Source: Thermoplasmata archaeon
Lineage (GTDB): Archaea; Thermoplasmatota; Thermoplasmata; Thermoplasmatales; Thermoplasmataceae
NCBI GenBank assembly: GCA_021850835.1
Contig: JAJZKS010000006.1
Coordinates: 1 to 18,933, forward strand
Direction of reading: 5' to 3'
Length of the DNA: 18,933 bases
Every line of letters starts with the position of its first letter. Positions within the stretch are counted from its first letter, which is position 1. A model generated the notes under the pieces. The model did not search any database and was not told where the DNA came from. It worked only from the letters and a program-made list of their open reading frames with translations. The position numbers were made by a program, and so were the translations under genes. Below are positions 1 to 7,781 of the stretch, piece by piece.

Positions 1-1
1 C

Positions 2-100
2 CAGGTGTTTTTGAGGACCCTTTCTTCTGTAACAGAGGAGTCTAAAGAATGCAAACCGGTTATTTTGGAAATCGTATCGTCAAAAGACTTCCTCGATTGA
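2..100 (+). CDS. Possible C-terminal tail of a gene entering from the left edge
   Basis: A plus-strand frame is open from the first bases of the window to a TGA at 98-100, giving about 32 residues ending in SSKDFLD. The composition, with a charged middle (EESKEC) and hydrophobic PVILEIV, is compatible with a real protein end. The frame is short and its start lies outside the window. I do not recognise the family, and chance is a realistic alternative. Confidence 0.25.
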   Translation, partial: QVFLRTLSSVTEESKECKPVILEIVSSKDFLD

Positions 101-174
101 ACAGTACAGTAAGGCATCAGGGGCTGAAGTAGCGGAATGGATTTACAGGATCGCCTTTCAATACAAAATAAACT

Positions 175-342
175 TTATTCAAGGATCCTTTTGAGAAACC
201 ACGAAGGCTCTTTTTCTTCTTTCCTGAAAGTGCGCAACAGGAATAACAACGAAATGAGAAGAAATAGGAATCCCGCTATGCCCGCATCCTTTTTCTCATC
301 ATTCACTGCAGTTGGATTCAGGCCACAATCAATACTGGGCAT
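175..342 (-). CDS. Possible 55-aa single-pass membrane protein
   Basis: A minus-strand frame runs from ATG at 342 to TAA at 175-177 and encodes 55 residues. The N-terminal part is polar (MPSIDCGLNPTAVNDEKKD). One strongly hydrophobic segment follows at about residues 21-37 (GIAGFLFLLISLLFLL), then a basic and charged tail (RTFRKEEKE). This is the usual layout of a small one-helix membrane protein. A TGA lies immediately before the ATG, so the frame cannot extend upstream. An AT-rich CATAT about 25 bp upstream is a weak promoter candidate. It could also be the decayed end of a larger transporter. No family is recognised. Confidence 0.3.
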   Translation of the reverse strand: MPSIDCGLNPTAVNDEKKDAGIAGFLFLLISLLFLLRTFRKEEKEPSWFLKRILE

Positions 343-528
343 TCATCTTTTACTTTCTAACCAGATATGTTGATTGGGGCTCATATGTTAGCTATTCCTA
401 AAACAAGTCATTGGGGAGGTTCCATTTCATATTTCTTCAGCCCGAGAACCATAGAACAGATTCTTTCGCTCTATACAAGGAAGTTGTAATCTGTGTATGA
501 GGTTCCCACATTTGTGGAATAATATAAA
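343..528. other. Non-coding stretch, nothing recognised
   Basis: Both strands are broken by stops in all frames. No RNA gene, repeat or protein remnant is recognised between the small membrane frame and the terminator of the downstream permease. Confidence 0.4.
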
Positions 529-559
529 CACCAAAAAAATGGTGAAAAATAAAAAAAAT
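529..559 (-). terminator. Hairpin plus T-tract after the first permease
   Basis: Read on the minus strand just after the stop codon of the permease, there are T-rich runs (A-rich at 545-559 on plus). Beyond them lies a small inverted repeat, CACCA (529-533) and TGGTG (540-544), around a T loop. Archaeal termination depends mainly on T-tracts, so the T-runs are the stronger part of the call. Confidence 0.5.
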
Positions 560-581
560 GAGTTAAAAATTTGCAGTATGA

Positions 582-2030
582 TTATGCTTCAGGCGTTTCT
601 GATTTTGAAGAATAATCCACTTTTCCCAACTTATTCCTCCTGAGGATGGCCCCTGCAAGAACCAGCAAGGCAAACACCAGCACCAGGATTGGGCTGTAAT
701 TCAACGGCGGTGTCAGGCTGTAAACTGCATAGTAAATTGCTATCAGTGTAACCACAGTTGAGCTAGTTGGAAGCGCATAATGTGTTATATACTTCAGTGG
801 AGACTTGGACTCCTTGTCACCGGAAACGCTGAGTGAGGTGTTCACCAGAAGGTGAATAATCAGTGTGGACACCGTGCTTGCAGTCGCGAAAAACAGGAAT
901 TCGTAGAAGAATCCATTGAAGAATCCGCCCTGCGTATAGAAGAAAATCACTGACATAACAAGTGCTACTATGAAGAAAAGAACTGCAGTGAGCCCAATTG
1001 CCCTGTGTGGTGACTTGTACCTCTCATGCACAGAGTAAAAGTACTTAGGGAAATAACCATCCCGAGACATCGAGTAGATATTCCTGGAGACTGCGGTGAC
1101 CATGGTCACATACAGCGGAAACACCACGAAGAAGTTGAGAAGGAAGAATAGCACATTTGCGGATGAACCTATATGTTGGGATACCACTACGAAGCCGGGG
1201 TAAATGTTGCTGCTAAAGGAAGACATGGAATTAACCCCCCATCCCACGACCATTGCATAGGAACCCAATAGATAGAGGGCGCTCATTATTATAACCAAGA
1301 GAACGGTTGACACCCCAATGGACCTGCGTGGTGTCTTTGCCTCCTCTCCAAGCGGCACTATGGACCCATAGCCAGCATAGGCGAGATAGCTCCCCGTTAT
1401 GAACCCGAGGAACACTCCCTTCCAGCCGACAGATGCAATGGGGGTGAAGGTAGCAAGCGTATTGTCCTTTGCAGTGGCGATCACAACCAGCGAGATCAAA
1501 ACCACAAAGGCTATCTGAATGGAGTTGACTATCATCTGGGACTTATAGGACGGTTTGATTCCCCTATAGACGAGGTAGAACGCAGGTATGGATATCAGGA
1601 TTATGTACAGGTATCCATAATCGTTTGAGACATTGGTCCCAAACACATAGCTGAACGTAGGCGAAAAGGTCAGCACGTAATATGCGAAAATGAACGAGAT
1701 ATTGGCCACCTGATATAGTACATACAGGTAGGAGGTCATTGCCCCCGCATATCTGCCCAATCCATTTCCCACATAACCGTAGTATCCCCTAGCACTGGCA
1801 ACCTTCTTGGAATATTGAAAAATAGTGTTGGCCGACAAAAGGGCCGCAAACATTCCAATAATAAATGCAAGCGGAGTGGCACCCTCAGCAAAGGAGGCGG
1901 CTCCAAGGATAGAACCTCCAAAAATTCCAATTGGAGACAGCTGGCCCATTGCCTGAAAGACCAGTCCCGCAGTTCCTACAGAATTCTTTGCAAGGGCATT
2001 GCCCTCTGAATCAGTTTGAGAAGAACTCAT
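582..2030 (-). CDS. APC-family amino acid permease
   Basis: This 482-residue polytopic membrane protein has about 12 hydrophobic segments and the size and layout of amino acid-polyamine-organocation (APC) permeases. These import amino acids or related amines by proton or cation symport or by exchange. Diagnostic parts are the N-terminal GLVFQAMGQLSPIGIFGG segment (TM1, residues about 22-39), GATPLAFIIGM (50-60), and the loop TGSYLAYAGYGSIVPLGEE (212-230), where the GEE-K-P-R motif typical of the family follows a helix. It is clearly paralogous to the permease at 7782-9221. The start at 2030 is supported by a TATA-like box about 23 bp upstream, which fits a leaderless transcript. The gene stands alone, divergent from the aminotransferase. 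The substrate cannot be deduced. Confidence 0.9.
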   Translation of the reverse strand: MSSSQTDSEGNALAKNSVGTAGLVFQAMGQLSPIGIFGGSILGAASFAEGATPLAFIIGMFAALLSANTIFQYSKKVASARGYYGYVGNGLGRYAGAMTSYLYVLYQVANISFIFAYYVLTFSPTFSYVFGTNVSNDYGYLYIILISIPAFYLVYRGIKPSYKSQMIVNSIQIAFVVLISLVVIATAKDNTLATFTPIASVGWKGVFLGFITGSYLAYAGYGSIVPLGEEAKTPRRSIGVSTVLLVIIMSALYLLGSYAMVVGWGVNSMSSFSSNIYPGFVVVSQHIGSSANVLFFLLNFFVVFPLYVTMVTAVSRNIYSMSRDGYFPKYFYSVHERYKSPHRAIGLTAVLFFIVALVMSVIFFYTQGGFFNGFFYEFLFFATASTVSTLIIHLLVNTSLSVSGDKESKSPLKYITHYALPTSSTVVTLIAIYYAVYSLTPPLNYSPILVLVFALLVLAGAILRRNKLGKVDYSSKSETPEA

Positions 2031-2046
2031 AACTGGTTACGAACAG

Positions 2047-2060
2047 TTATATATAAAAAT
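2047..2060 (-). promoter_or_regulatory. TATA-box promoter of the first permease
   Basis: TTATATATAAAAAT on the plus strand reads as ATTTTTATATATAA on the minus strand. Its centre is about 23 bp before the ATG at 2030, so transcription probably begins at or next to the start codon. Confidence 0.55.
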
Positions 2061-2101
2061 CTTCTATTTCCTCATAACATCGTAAATTACTGGGTGAAGG
2101 G

Positions 2102-2114
2102 TTTTAATATTTAT
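2102..2114 (+). promoter_or_regulatory. Possible TATA box in the leader of the aminotransferase gene
   Basis: TTTTAATATTTAT resembles an archaeal TATA element. It would place a transcription start near 2140, some 160 nt before the preferred ATG at 2301. The gene would then have a long leader and rely on its ribosome-binding site. No other convincing TATA box lies closer to the start. Confidence 0.35.
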
Positions 2115-2300
2115 GCTGATTCAATAAAAGGAACAACATGTGAGACAGACCATTGCATCCTCGCAGGCCAATCCAGAGTTCACTTTCTGAAGTGTTAGTC
2201 TTTGATCTTATTCATGTCCTTCCCAATGGTGGCAATACGGGGGGCCACAGTAACATTTTTCAGCTTTTCTTGCCTCCTATGTCCCATAAAGGTAATGCAG

Positions 2301-3416
2301 ATGGACGGCGCAGAATTCGAATTGGTAACCAGGACAACTTATCTCGCAGGATGTTCACACACTCCAGCCTATCAGGGGCTGATCACTTCCTTGGAGCAAT
2401 ATAAGCAGGATTTGATTGAATATGGAAATCCATGGGATTCTTGGAGTTCAAAGGTGTCTGAGGTGAAATCACTTTTTGCCAAGCTTATAAAAGCAAGCCC
2501 GGAAGAGGTTGCCCCACATTTCTCTGTTTCATCTGCATTTGGGGCACTACTTAGCGCATTTGATTATGGCAGGAGGAACGAGATAGTCATAAGCGATATG
2601 GAGTATCCAACTTCAAATCATGTTGTACTCGGGCAGGAGAAATTCGGCGCCAATGTTATAACGATAAAGAACAGGAACTATCGGGTTGATCCGGATGATT
2701 ACAGAAAGGTGACAGGCAGAAAAACAAGGCTAGTCTCTGCGGTCCATGTTAGCTCTCTCAACGGGTTCATTGAGGACATCAGGTCCATTGGGAAAGTTGC
2801 ACATGATGTAAACTCAGAGGTGTATGTGGATGCCTACCAGTCCGTGGGAAATGTACCAATTGACGTTAAGAAAGATGATGTTGACTATCTGACGGCAGGA
2901 ACACTGAAGTACCTACTTGGACTCCCTGGGCTGGCATTTCTCTATGTCAGGAAGGAACTTATAAAGGAACTTGAACCTGCTTATATAGGGTGGTTTTCAC
3001 AGAAGGATCCGTTCCAGTTTGGAGCTGAGAAACTTGACTATGCCGACACCGCTGACAGATTCCAGTCCGGGACCTGGGCAATTCCTGCGTTGTATACCAG
3101 CATAACAGGTCTGAAAGTAATTCTGAAAGAAGGTGTGCCTTCAATTCGCGAAAAGATCATGAAGCTCACGAGGCAGGCAATTGATCTTGGAATGGAATTG
3201 GGGCTGAGGACAATATCGCCGCAAAATGACCAGGAGAGGGGAGCCATGGTTTCATTTGTTGTGCGGGAACCACACGAAATGGAAAACATGCTCAGAAATG
3301 AAGGCATAATTACATCCAGCAGGGGAATTGGCTTGAGAATTGCACCGCATTTCTACAACACTCCTGCAGACATTGAGAAAGCAGTGAAAAGGATAGCCGA
3401 ACTTAACGCCCGGTGA
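2301..3416 (+). CDS. Class V aminotransferase-fold PLP enzyme
   Basis: The product is a PLP enzyme of the aminotransferase class V superfamily (cysteine desulfurase, kynureninase, isopenicillin N epimerase-like). From M at 2301 it has 371 residues. The core is easy to see: the cofactor-pairing Asp in VDAYQSVG (about D177), then GTLKYLLGLPGLAFLYV with the probable Schiff-base Lys about K203. The N-terminal TTYLAGCSHTPAY and the YGNPWD segment fit epimerase/desulfurase-like members. The frame stays open upstream to 2202, but those residues look non-coding. AAAGGT at 2288-2293 is placed 7 nt before the ATG at 2301, which decides the start. The exact reaction (desulfurase, lyase or aminotransferase) cannot be told. 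No kynurenine-pathway gene adjoins it. Confidence 0.85.
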   Translation: MDGAEFELVTRTTYLAGCSHTPAYQGLITSLEQYKQDLIEYGNPWDSWSSKVSEVKSLFAKLIKASPEEVAPHFSVSSAFGALLSAFDYGRRNEIVISDMEYPTSNHVVLGQEKFGANVITIKNRNYRVDPDDYRKVTGRKTRLVSAVHVSSLNGFIEDIRSIGKVAHDVNSEVYVDAYQSVGNVPIDVKKDDVDYLTAGTLKYLLGLPGLAFLYVRKELIKELEPAYIGWFSQKDPFQFGAEKLDYADTADRFQSGTWAIPALYTSITGLKVILKEGVPSIREKIMKLTRQAIDLGMELGLRTISPQNDQERGAMVSFVVREPHEMENMLRNEGIITSSRGIGLRIAPHFYNTPADIEKAVKRIAELNAR

Positions 3417-3573
3417 TAAGCCCCGCTAATCCGCACAGTCGATACCATGGATAAGGGGGGGGGAACAGGGGCTTCCCAAAATCTACTGTCCTTATTCCAG
3501 CTAAGAAAGTCAACAACAAATGATAATAGTGATAAGGCCGATAATTCTTTACCAGAGTTAAGGAGTCATCAGC
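3417..3573 (+). other. Spacer with a nine-G run and the ribosome-binding site of the next gene
   Basis: This spacer has no supported gene. It contains a run of nine G at 3455-3463. AAGGAG at 3560-3565 lies 8 nt before the TTG start of the EamA gene. A 62-aa frame starting at 3447 runs into the transporter gene in another frame and looks spurious. Confidence 0.5.
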
Positions 3574-4497
3574 TTGCCTTTTTCAAAATGGGAAATCCTA
3601 GGTTTTACCTTCATTGTTACAGTTTGGGGGCTTAACTATCCGGTATCAGTAGTGGGTATAGCAAACTCAGCCCCAATCTGGCTTGCATTCTTCAGGGCGT
3701 TTACTGCATTCCTCACTTTTTCCGTGATTCTCCACTTTCTGAAGATAAGGGTGAAGTTCACTAGGACGCAACTGTTCATAGGCATATTGGGCGGGATTCC
3801 GGGAACATGCCTCTTCTTTGGCCTCTGGTTCTTAGGGATGCTCACGGTTGACCCGGGAATCTCAAGTGTCCTGGTAACAGCCTACCCATTATGGATGCTT
3901 TTTATAGCTGTTCCAGTGCTGGGTGAAGTCCCGAGTAAGGTCAAATTTGCAGCTGCTATATTCGGCTTTGCAGGCGTGGCATTGGCTTCAAATGTCCTAT
4001 TCCAGCACGCAAACAACAACATAACCGCTGACATTGAACTCCTTGCATCGGGTCTTGGATTCGGATTTATGAACATCCTGTTCAAGAGGTATTTCCACGG
4101 AAAGGAACTGTTGAGCGTGAACCGGCTCCAGCTTCTTGGCGGAATCATCTCTCTTGCGGTCTGGGCTCTCCTGACCGAACCTTTGAGTATGATAAAGTGG
4201 AATACTGCCTTCATAGGTTCTGTGCTTTGGATTGGGCTTCCCGGCACTGCGATTGCATATACGCTCTGGTTTATCCTGCTCTCCAGGTACAAAGCATCCT
4301 CCATGGGAGTCTACATGTTCCTGATAATCGTGGTTGCTCTCATTGCATCATTTTTCTTATATGATGAAACCATAAATGCAGTCCAGTTCCTGGGGATTGC
4401 AATAATAATTATTTCAATATATGTTGTGAACAGAAACGATGAAGCTGGCAGATCAAGATCCAGTGCATTAACCGATGCAGAGGGAACCAAAATATAG
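3574..4497 (+). CDS. EamA/DMT-superfamily transporter
   Basis: This 307-residue integral membrane protein has about ten hydrophobic segments arranged as two EamA repeats, the usual size for drug/metabolite transporters of the 10-TM type (RhaT/YdcZ/RarD-like). Such proteins usually export amino acids or other metabolites. The N-terminal WEILGFTFIVTVWGLNYPV is the typical first helix with its W-G-x-N-Y signature. In the second half the GLPGTAIAYTLWFILLSRY segment corresponds to the repeat's conserved helix pair. A short charged cytoplasmic tail closes the protein. The start is TTG at 3574, chosen because a strong AAGGAG lies 8 nt before it and the first helix begins straight after. The substrate is unknown. 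The gene follows the aminotransferase by about 160 nt and may share its transcript. Confidence 0.87.
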   Translation: MPFSKWEILGFTFIVTVWGLNYPVSVVGIANSAPIWLAFFRAFTAFLTFSVILHFLKIRVKFTRTQLFIGILGGIPGTCLFFGLWFLGMLTVDPGISSVLVTAYPLWMLFIAVPVLGEVPSKVKFAAAIFGFAGVALASNVLFQHANNNITADIELLASGLGFGFMNILFKRYFHGKELLSVNRLQLLGGIISLAVWALLTEPLSMIKWNTAFIGSVLWIGLPGTAIAYTLWFILLSRYKASSMGVYMFLIIVVALIASFFLYDETINAVQFLGIAIIIISIYVVNRNDEAGRSRSSALTDAEGTKI

Positions 4498-4587
4498 GCC
4501 CTGGAACTGCAAACAGTCCTCCTGTTCTCTGCGAAGTTTCTGCATTTCTTCGTACAATGGATTGCATTCGGTCCAAGTATAGCCCAT
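4468..4587 (-). CDS. Possible small remnant or small ORF, unrecognised
   Basis: A 39-residue minus-strand frame (ATG at 4587, TAA at 4468-4470) contains a helix-prone stretch, NPLYEEMQKLRREQEDC. This is unusual for a random frame. It overlaps the end of the EamA gene on the opposite strand. Another minus-strand frame over the same bases, starting at 4651, is also open, so the true frame, if any, is unclear. I do not recognise a family, and chance is likely. Confidence 0.15.
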   Translation of the reverse strand: MGYTWTECNPLYEEMQKLRREQEDCLQFQGLYFGSLCIG

Positions 4588-4692
4588 AACAGCCGTTTGT
4601 CGCTTCCTGCATTCTCTGGAAGCAACTACCAATCATTTTGCTGTGTTTCATGAGCCAGAAGAAATTTACAGAGGTTCCAACCTTAAATTACC

Positions 4693-5805
4693 ATGCTTGC
4701 GAACCTTTGCAATCCAAAGTCGGTAGTAGTGATCGGTGCATATCAGGGTCCAACGTAGATTGGCAATGCTATTCTGAACAACATGATAGAATCAGGTTAA
4801 AAAGGCACAATATGCCTTATGAATCCTTCAAGCCAGGAGATCATGGGGCTTAAGTGTTCCCTCTATTGAAACCTTGGACCAGCCTCCCGACTTTGCAGTT
4901 ATGGCACTCCCTGCTTCAAGGTCACTGGACGCGCTAAAAAGCTGTGTAGCAAAAGGGGTCAAGTACGTTATAGTCATAGCCAACGACTTCTCAGAGCTGG
5001 GTAAAGAGGGAAAGGAACGAGGAAAGTAGCTCCTTGAGGCCATAAAGGGTTCTAAAACCAGGATCATTGGCCCGAACACCATTGGAGTGTATTTCCCGCA
5101 TTCAGGGTAAACACTGCCCTTACATCAAAGAGACGCTTGCCTTTCCTCCCAAAGGGCAATATTGTGTTTGTGTCCCAGAGCACTGCTCTGGGCCTGTTGA
5201 CAGTGGAAGGTGTATCCGAGTTCAGTGTCGGGATATCTGCATTACACAACCTTGGTAACCGGATTGACCTCAATGAGGTTGAACTGCCAGACCACTTTGC
5301 ATCGGATACTCTCACTAAGGGCACTGTCATGTATCTTGAGAGCATTCCCGTGGGGAGGGAGTTTTTTTAACAAAGTCAAGGAGATCAGCCCTAAGAAGCC
5401 CATGGTCATCTTCAAGTCAGGGAGCACAAGTGAATCTGTGGTCGCTGCCTCACTACACACCGGTGCAATGGCTTCCGACGACATTGTTGCCAGTGCGATC
5501 TCCTAGGCAGGAGCAGTAAGAGCATTTGACGAAACCGAGAAGATAGATTATGGTCGAGTGCTGGCCTATTCCGAAAAGCTTCATGGGGACAATATTGCAA
5601 TCATTCCCACGGCAGGAGGGGTTGGCGTCATCACAGCCGATAATATTTCATCGAGAATCAATGGAGTGGGAATGAAGCTGGTAAAGTTGAAGAGAGAGAC
5701 AAAGTTAAAGATCAGGGAGACAATAGTGCTCTTTGCCTCTGCAAACAATCCAACCTACCTGACCGCTGATGGGAGCAACGAGGATTTTGACAAGGCCATC
5801 AGGCC
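4693..5805 (+). pseudogene. Decayed, truncated ADP-forming acyl-CoA synthetase (CoA-binding part)
   Basis: This is the remnant of an NDP-forming acetyl/acyl-CoA synthetase, an enzyme that makes ATP from acyl-CoA in archaea. The reading order matches the family. NPKSVVVIGA begins the Rossmann CoA-binding domain, followed by the INP-like MNPSSQEIMGLKC and then GPNTIGV. Next come GNIVFVSQSTALG and SLHTGAMA, which carries the phosphorylated His of the family, and finally TAGGVGVITAD. The gene is broken many times: TAG at 4756-4758, TAA at 4798-4800, a frameshift near 4853, TAG at 5027-5029, a frameshift near 5108, an extra T in the run 5362-5368, and TAG at 5504-5506. After SNEDFDKAI (about 5805) the sequence becomes the reverse of another gene, so the rest of the synthetase, including the ATP-grasp domain, is missing. 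Confidence 0.85.
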
Positions 5806-6300
5806 TTTCTCTTCCATGAGGAGAAGAGAGGTTACTCTTGCCCCTGTTGCTTCGAAGACTGCATTTGCAACGGCGCCAGAGACCATGATTATCCCAATCT
5901 CTGCTACTCCTTTGCCTCCAAACGGGCCCTCTTTGCTCTCTGATTCCATGAACTCTATGGCGAACTCGGGAGCCTCCGTTATCCCCAAAACCTCATAATC
6001 AGAAAATCCGGGGTTCAGGACCTCACCATTTTCAAGTGTGAGCTCCTAAAATAGTGTGTGGCCCAATGCATGCGCAGCACGGCCAACGATCTGTTCCCTT
6101 GCCCCTTTTGGTTTTATTATTGTCCTGCAATCAAGGACCATAACGATCTTGAGTGGCCGGACAATGCCGGTTTCCGTATCAACCTCTACGAGTGCCTCGT
6201 TCCATGAGTCCATGTTGTAAGGCCCGTTGAAAAACACTGTTGCAACATTCTTATTTTTTACAAATTCTATATATTTGTAATCTAAGGAAGTGCCTGCGTT
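5790..6300 (-). pseudogene. C-terminal remnant of a molybdenum hydroxylase large subunit
   Basis: Read on the minus strand from about 6300 down to about 5790, the frame gives ALVEVDTETGIV, then IIKPKGAREQIVGRAAHALG, then ITEAPEFAIEF and GPFGGKGVAEIG. These match the last third of xanthine dehydrogenase/aldehyde oxidoreductase molybdopterin subunits. The Glu in GVAEIG corresponds to the catalytic Glu. An in-frame TAG at 6046-6048 interrupts it, and the N-terminal two thirds are absent. The sequence upstream (GTSLDYKYIEFVKNKN) stays in frame to about 6300. It differs from the intact subunit at 10950-13388 (GPFGGKG versus LGVRGVG), so it is a remnant of a different paralogue, not a copy. It collides tail to tail with the synthetase remnant. 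Confidence 0.8.
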
Positions 6301-6401
6301 ATATGCAACGCAATAGTAATAAATTTGTCGCCAACCGTTCCTGCTCGTTTTTAGCGGCTATTTGTAAAGTGTAACTATTCTTCTATGGAGTATTTTGTGC
6401 G
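6301..6401 (+). promoter_or_regulatory. Upstream region of threonine synthase
   Basis: The region holds a TATA-like CTATTTGTAAAG at about 6358-6369 and GGAG at 6387-6390, 11 nt before the ATG at 6402. Both are weak. Part of the stretch still reads as minus-strand remnant of the molybdenum hydroxylase. Confidence 0.3.
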
Positions 6402-7754
6402 ATGAAGCTCAAAAGTGCTGGTCGCACCTGCCTTTCCCCTGTCAGGATCAATTTTCCAGCCTCATTTTTCATTCCGGAAGATTTTCTAATTCCCTCCCAA
6501 ACGTTCATTACCGGACTGAATGATACATCGGTTATGCAGAAGAACGTTTTTCAGGGCATGAGGTGCCTGAAGTGCGGCAGGTTTCATGAATCCATTATCT
6601 TAAGAGAATGCCCTCGCTGCGGTGGTCTTCTTACAGGTTCATACGATGTTGACAGTGTCAAGTTAGATTTGAAGAGGAGAGAGTCAATATGGCAATTTGC
6701 TCAACTTTTCCCACCCGTCTCGGCAAAGAATATAACAACTTTGGGAGAAGGCTGGACACCCTTCGTCAAGGCAGATTCATATGGAAAGTTGATTGGTGCC
6801 AGAGATCTCTGGTGCAAACTTGAAGGTTCCAATCCTAGTGGCTCATTCAAGGACAGGGCGGTTTCGCTTGAAGTCTCCCTTGTCAGGGAGTGGGGGAAGG
6901 ATGGCATATTCGTGCCTTCTTCCGGCAACGCTGCCGCTTCGGTTTCCACTTATGCAGCAAGGGCAGGGATGAGGGCCCTCATTCTCATAAGAGAGGATTC
7001 CACAATCTCCAAGCTGGGCCAGATTTCCATGTATAATCCCACCATAATAAGGGTGAGGAATCTGTATTCTACCAAGGATAATCTCTTCCGGGCACTCAAC
7101 AGGGTGCAGGAAGCATTACCTGCATGGCATAACGGATTCATATGGGTTCCCCTGAATCCACTCACGGTGGACTCCCTGAAGACCATAGCCTACGAAATCG
7201 GCGCGGTAAAAGTTCCAGACTGTGTTTTTGTTCCCACTGCCGGTGGAGACCTCCTCTACGGAATATACAAAGGATTTGCGGAACTCTATCAGTTGGGTTT
7301 CATCGAACGGATTCCAAGAATGGTGGCAGTCCAGGGTGAAAATGCTTCCCCTCTTGTCCAGGCAATAGATCAAGGGCTTGACGAGGTGAAGGAAATAGAG
7401 TCGGCAGAGACTGTTGCAGGAGCACTTCGAGTTAACTTTGGTTCGATGCATCCCCTGCTTGCTGTCAAGGAATCGAAAGGATTCGGGGTATCGGTAACAG
7501 ATGATGAAATCATGGCCGCCCAGAGGGACATTGCCAGGACAGAAGGCATATTTGCAGAGATCTCTTCGTGCGCTGCACTGGCTGCCGTCAGAAAAGCCAT
7601 TTCTGAGGGCAAGGTCAGCAGTGATGAAAAACTGGCAGTGATCCTGACAGGATCCGGTTTCAAGGATTATTGGCCACTCTTCAGGACAGCAGAAGAAATA
7701 CCACTCATGGGCTCCATCGAAGAACTGTCGGAAAAAATAGGAGGATTGGCCTGA
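6402..7754 (+). CDS. thrC: Threonine synthase
   Basis: This PLP enzyme converts O-phosphohomoserine to threonine and phosphate, the last step of threonine synthesis. As drawn it has 450 residues. A zinc ribbon occurs at C55-x2-C58 and C70-x2-C73. The TTLGEGWTPF segment (about 112-121) and NPSGSFKDR with the Schiff-base Lys about K150 follow. SSGNAAAS (about 173-180) binds the cofactor phosphate, and a C-terminal TGSGFKD matches the family. The first 44 residues before M45 (6534) have no counterpart I know. Typical archaeal enzymes begin close to the zinc ribbon, so the true start may be 6534 (406 aa) or 6558, but neither has a good ribosome-binding site or TATA box. It converges with an amino acid permease across a 27-nt gap. 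Related PLP lyases such as cysteate synthase are less likely alternatives. Confidence 0.88.
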   Translation: MKLKSAGRTCLSPVRINFPASFFIPEDFLIPSQTFITGLNDTSVMQKNVFQGMRCLKCGRFHESIILRECPRCGGLLTGSYDVDSVKLDLKRRESIWQFAQLFPPVSAKNITTLGEGWTPFVKADSYGKLIGARDLWCKLEGSNPSGSFKDRAVSLEVSLVREWGKDGIFVPSSGNAAASVSTYAARAGMRALILIREDSTISKLGQISMYNPTIIRVRNLYSTKDNLFRALNRVQEALPAWHNGFIWVPLNPLTVDSLKTIAYEIGAVKVPDCVFVPTAGGDLLYGIYKGFAELYQLGFIERIPRMVAVQGENASPLVQAIDQGLDEVKEIESAETVAGALRVNFGSMHPLLAVKESKGFGVSVTDDEIMAAQRDIARTEGIFAEISSCAALAAVRKAISEGKVSSDEKLAVILTGSGFKDYWPLFRTAEEIPLMGSIEELSEKIGGLA

Positions 7755-7781
7755 AAACCAATCAGATTCCGCTCAAATTAT

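Noticed and set aside
2153..2404. Plus-strand 83-aa frame before the aminotransferase
   Set aside because: It overlaps the aminotransferase start in another frame, has no good ribosome-binding site and no protein-like pattern.
3882..4304. 140-aa minus-strand frame
   Set aside because: It lies wholly inside the EamA transporter gene on the other strand and has no coherent features.
5558..5998. 146-aa plus-strand frame as an independent gene
   Set aside because: Its first half is the end of the acyl-CoA synthetase remnant and its second half is antisense to the molybdenum hydroxylase remnant. It is an accident of the junction.
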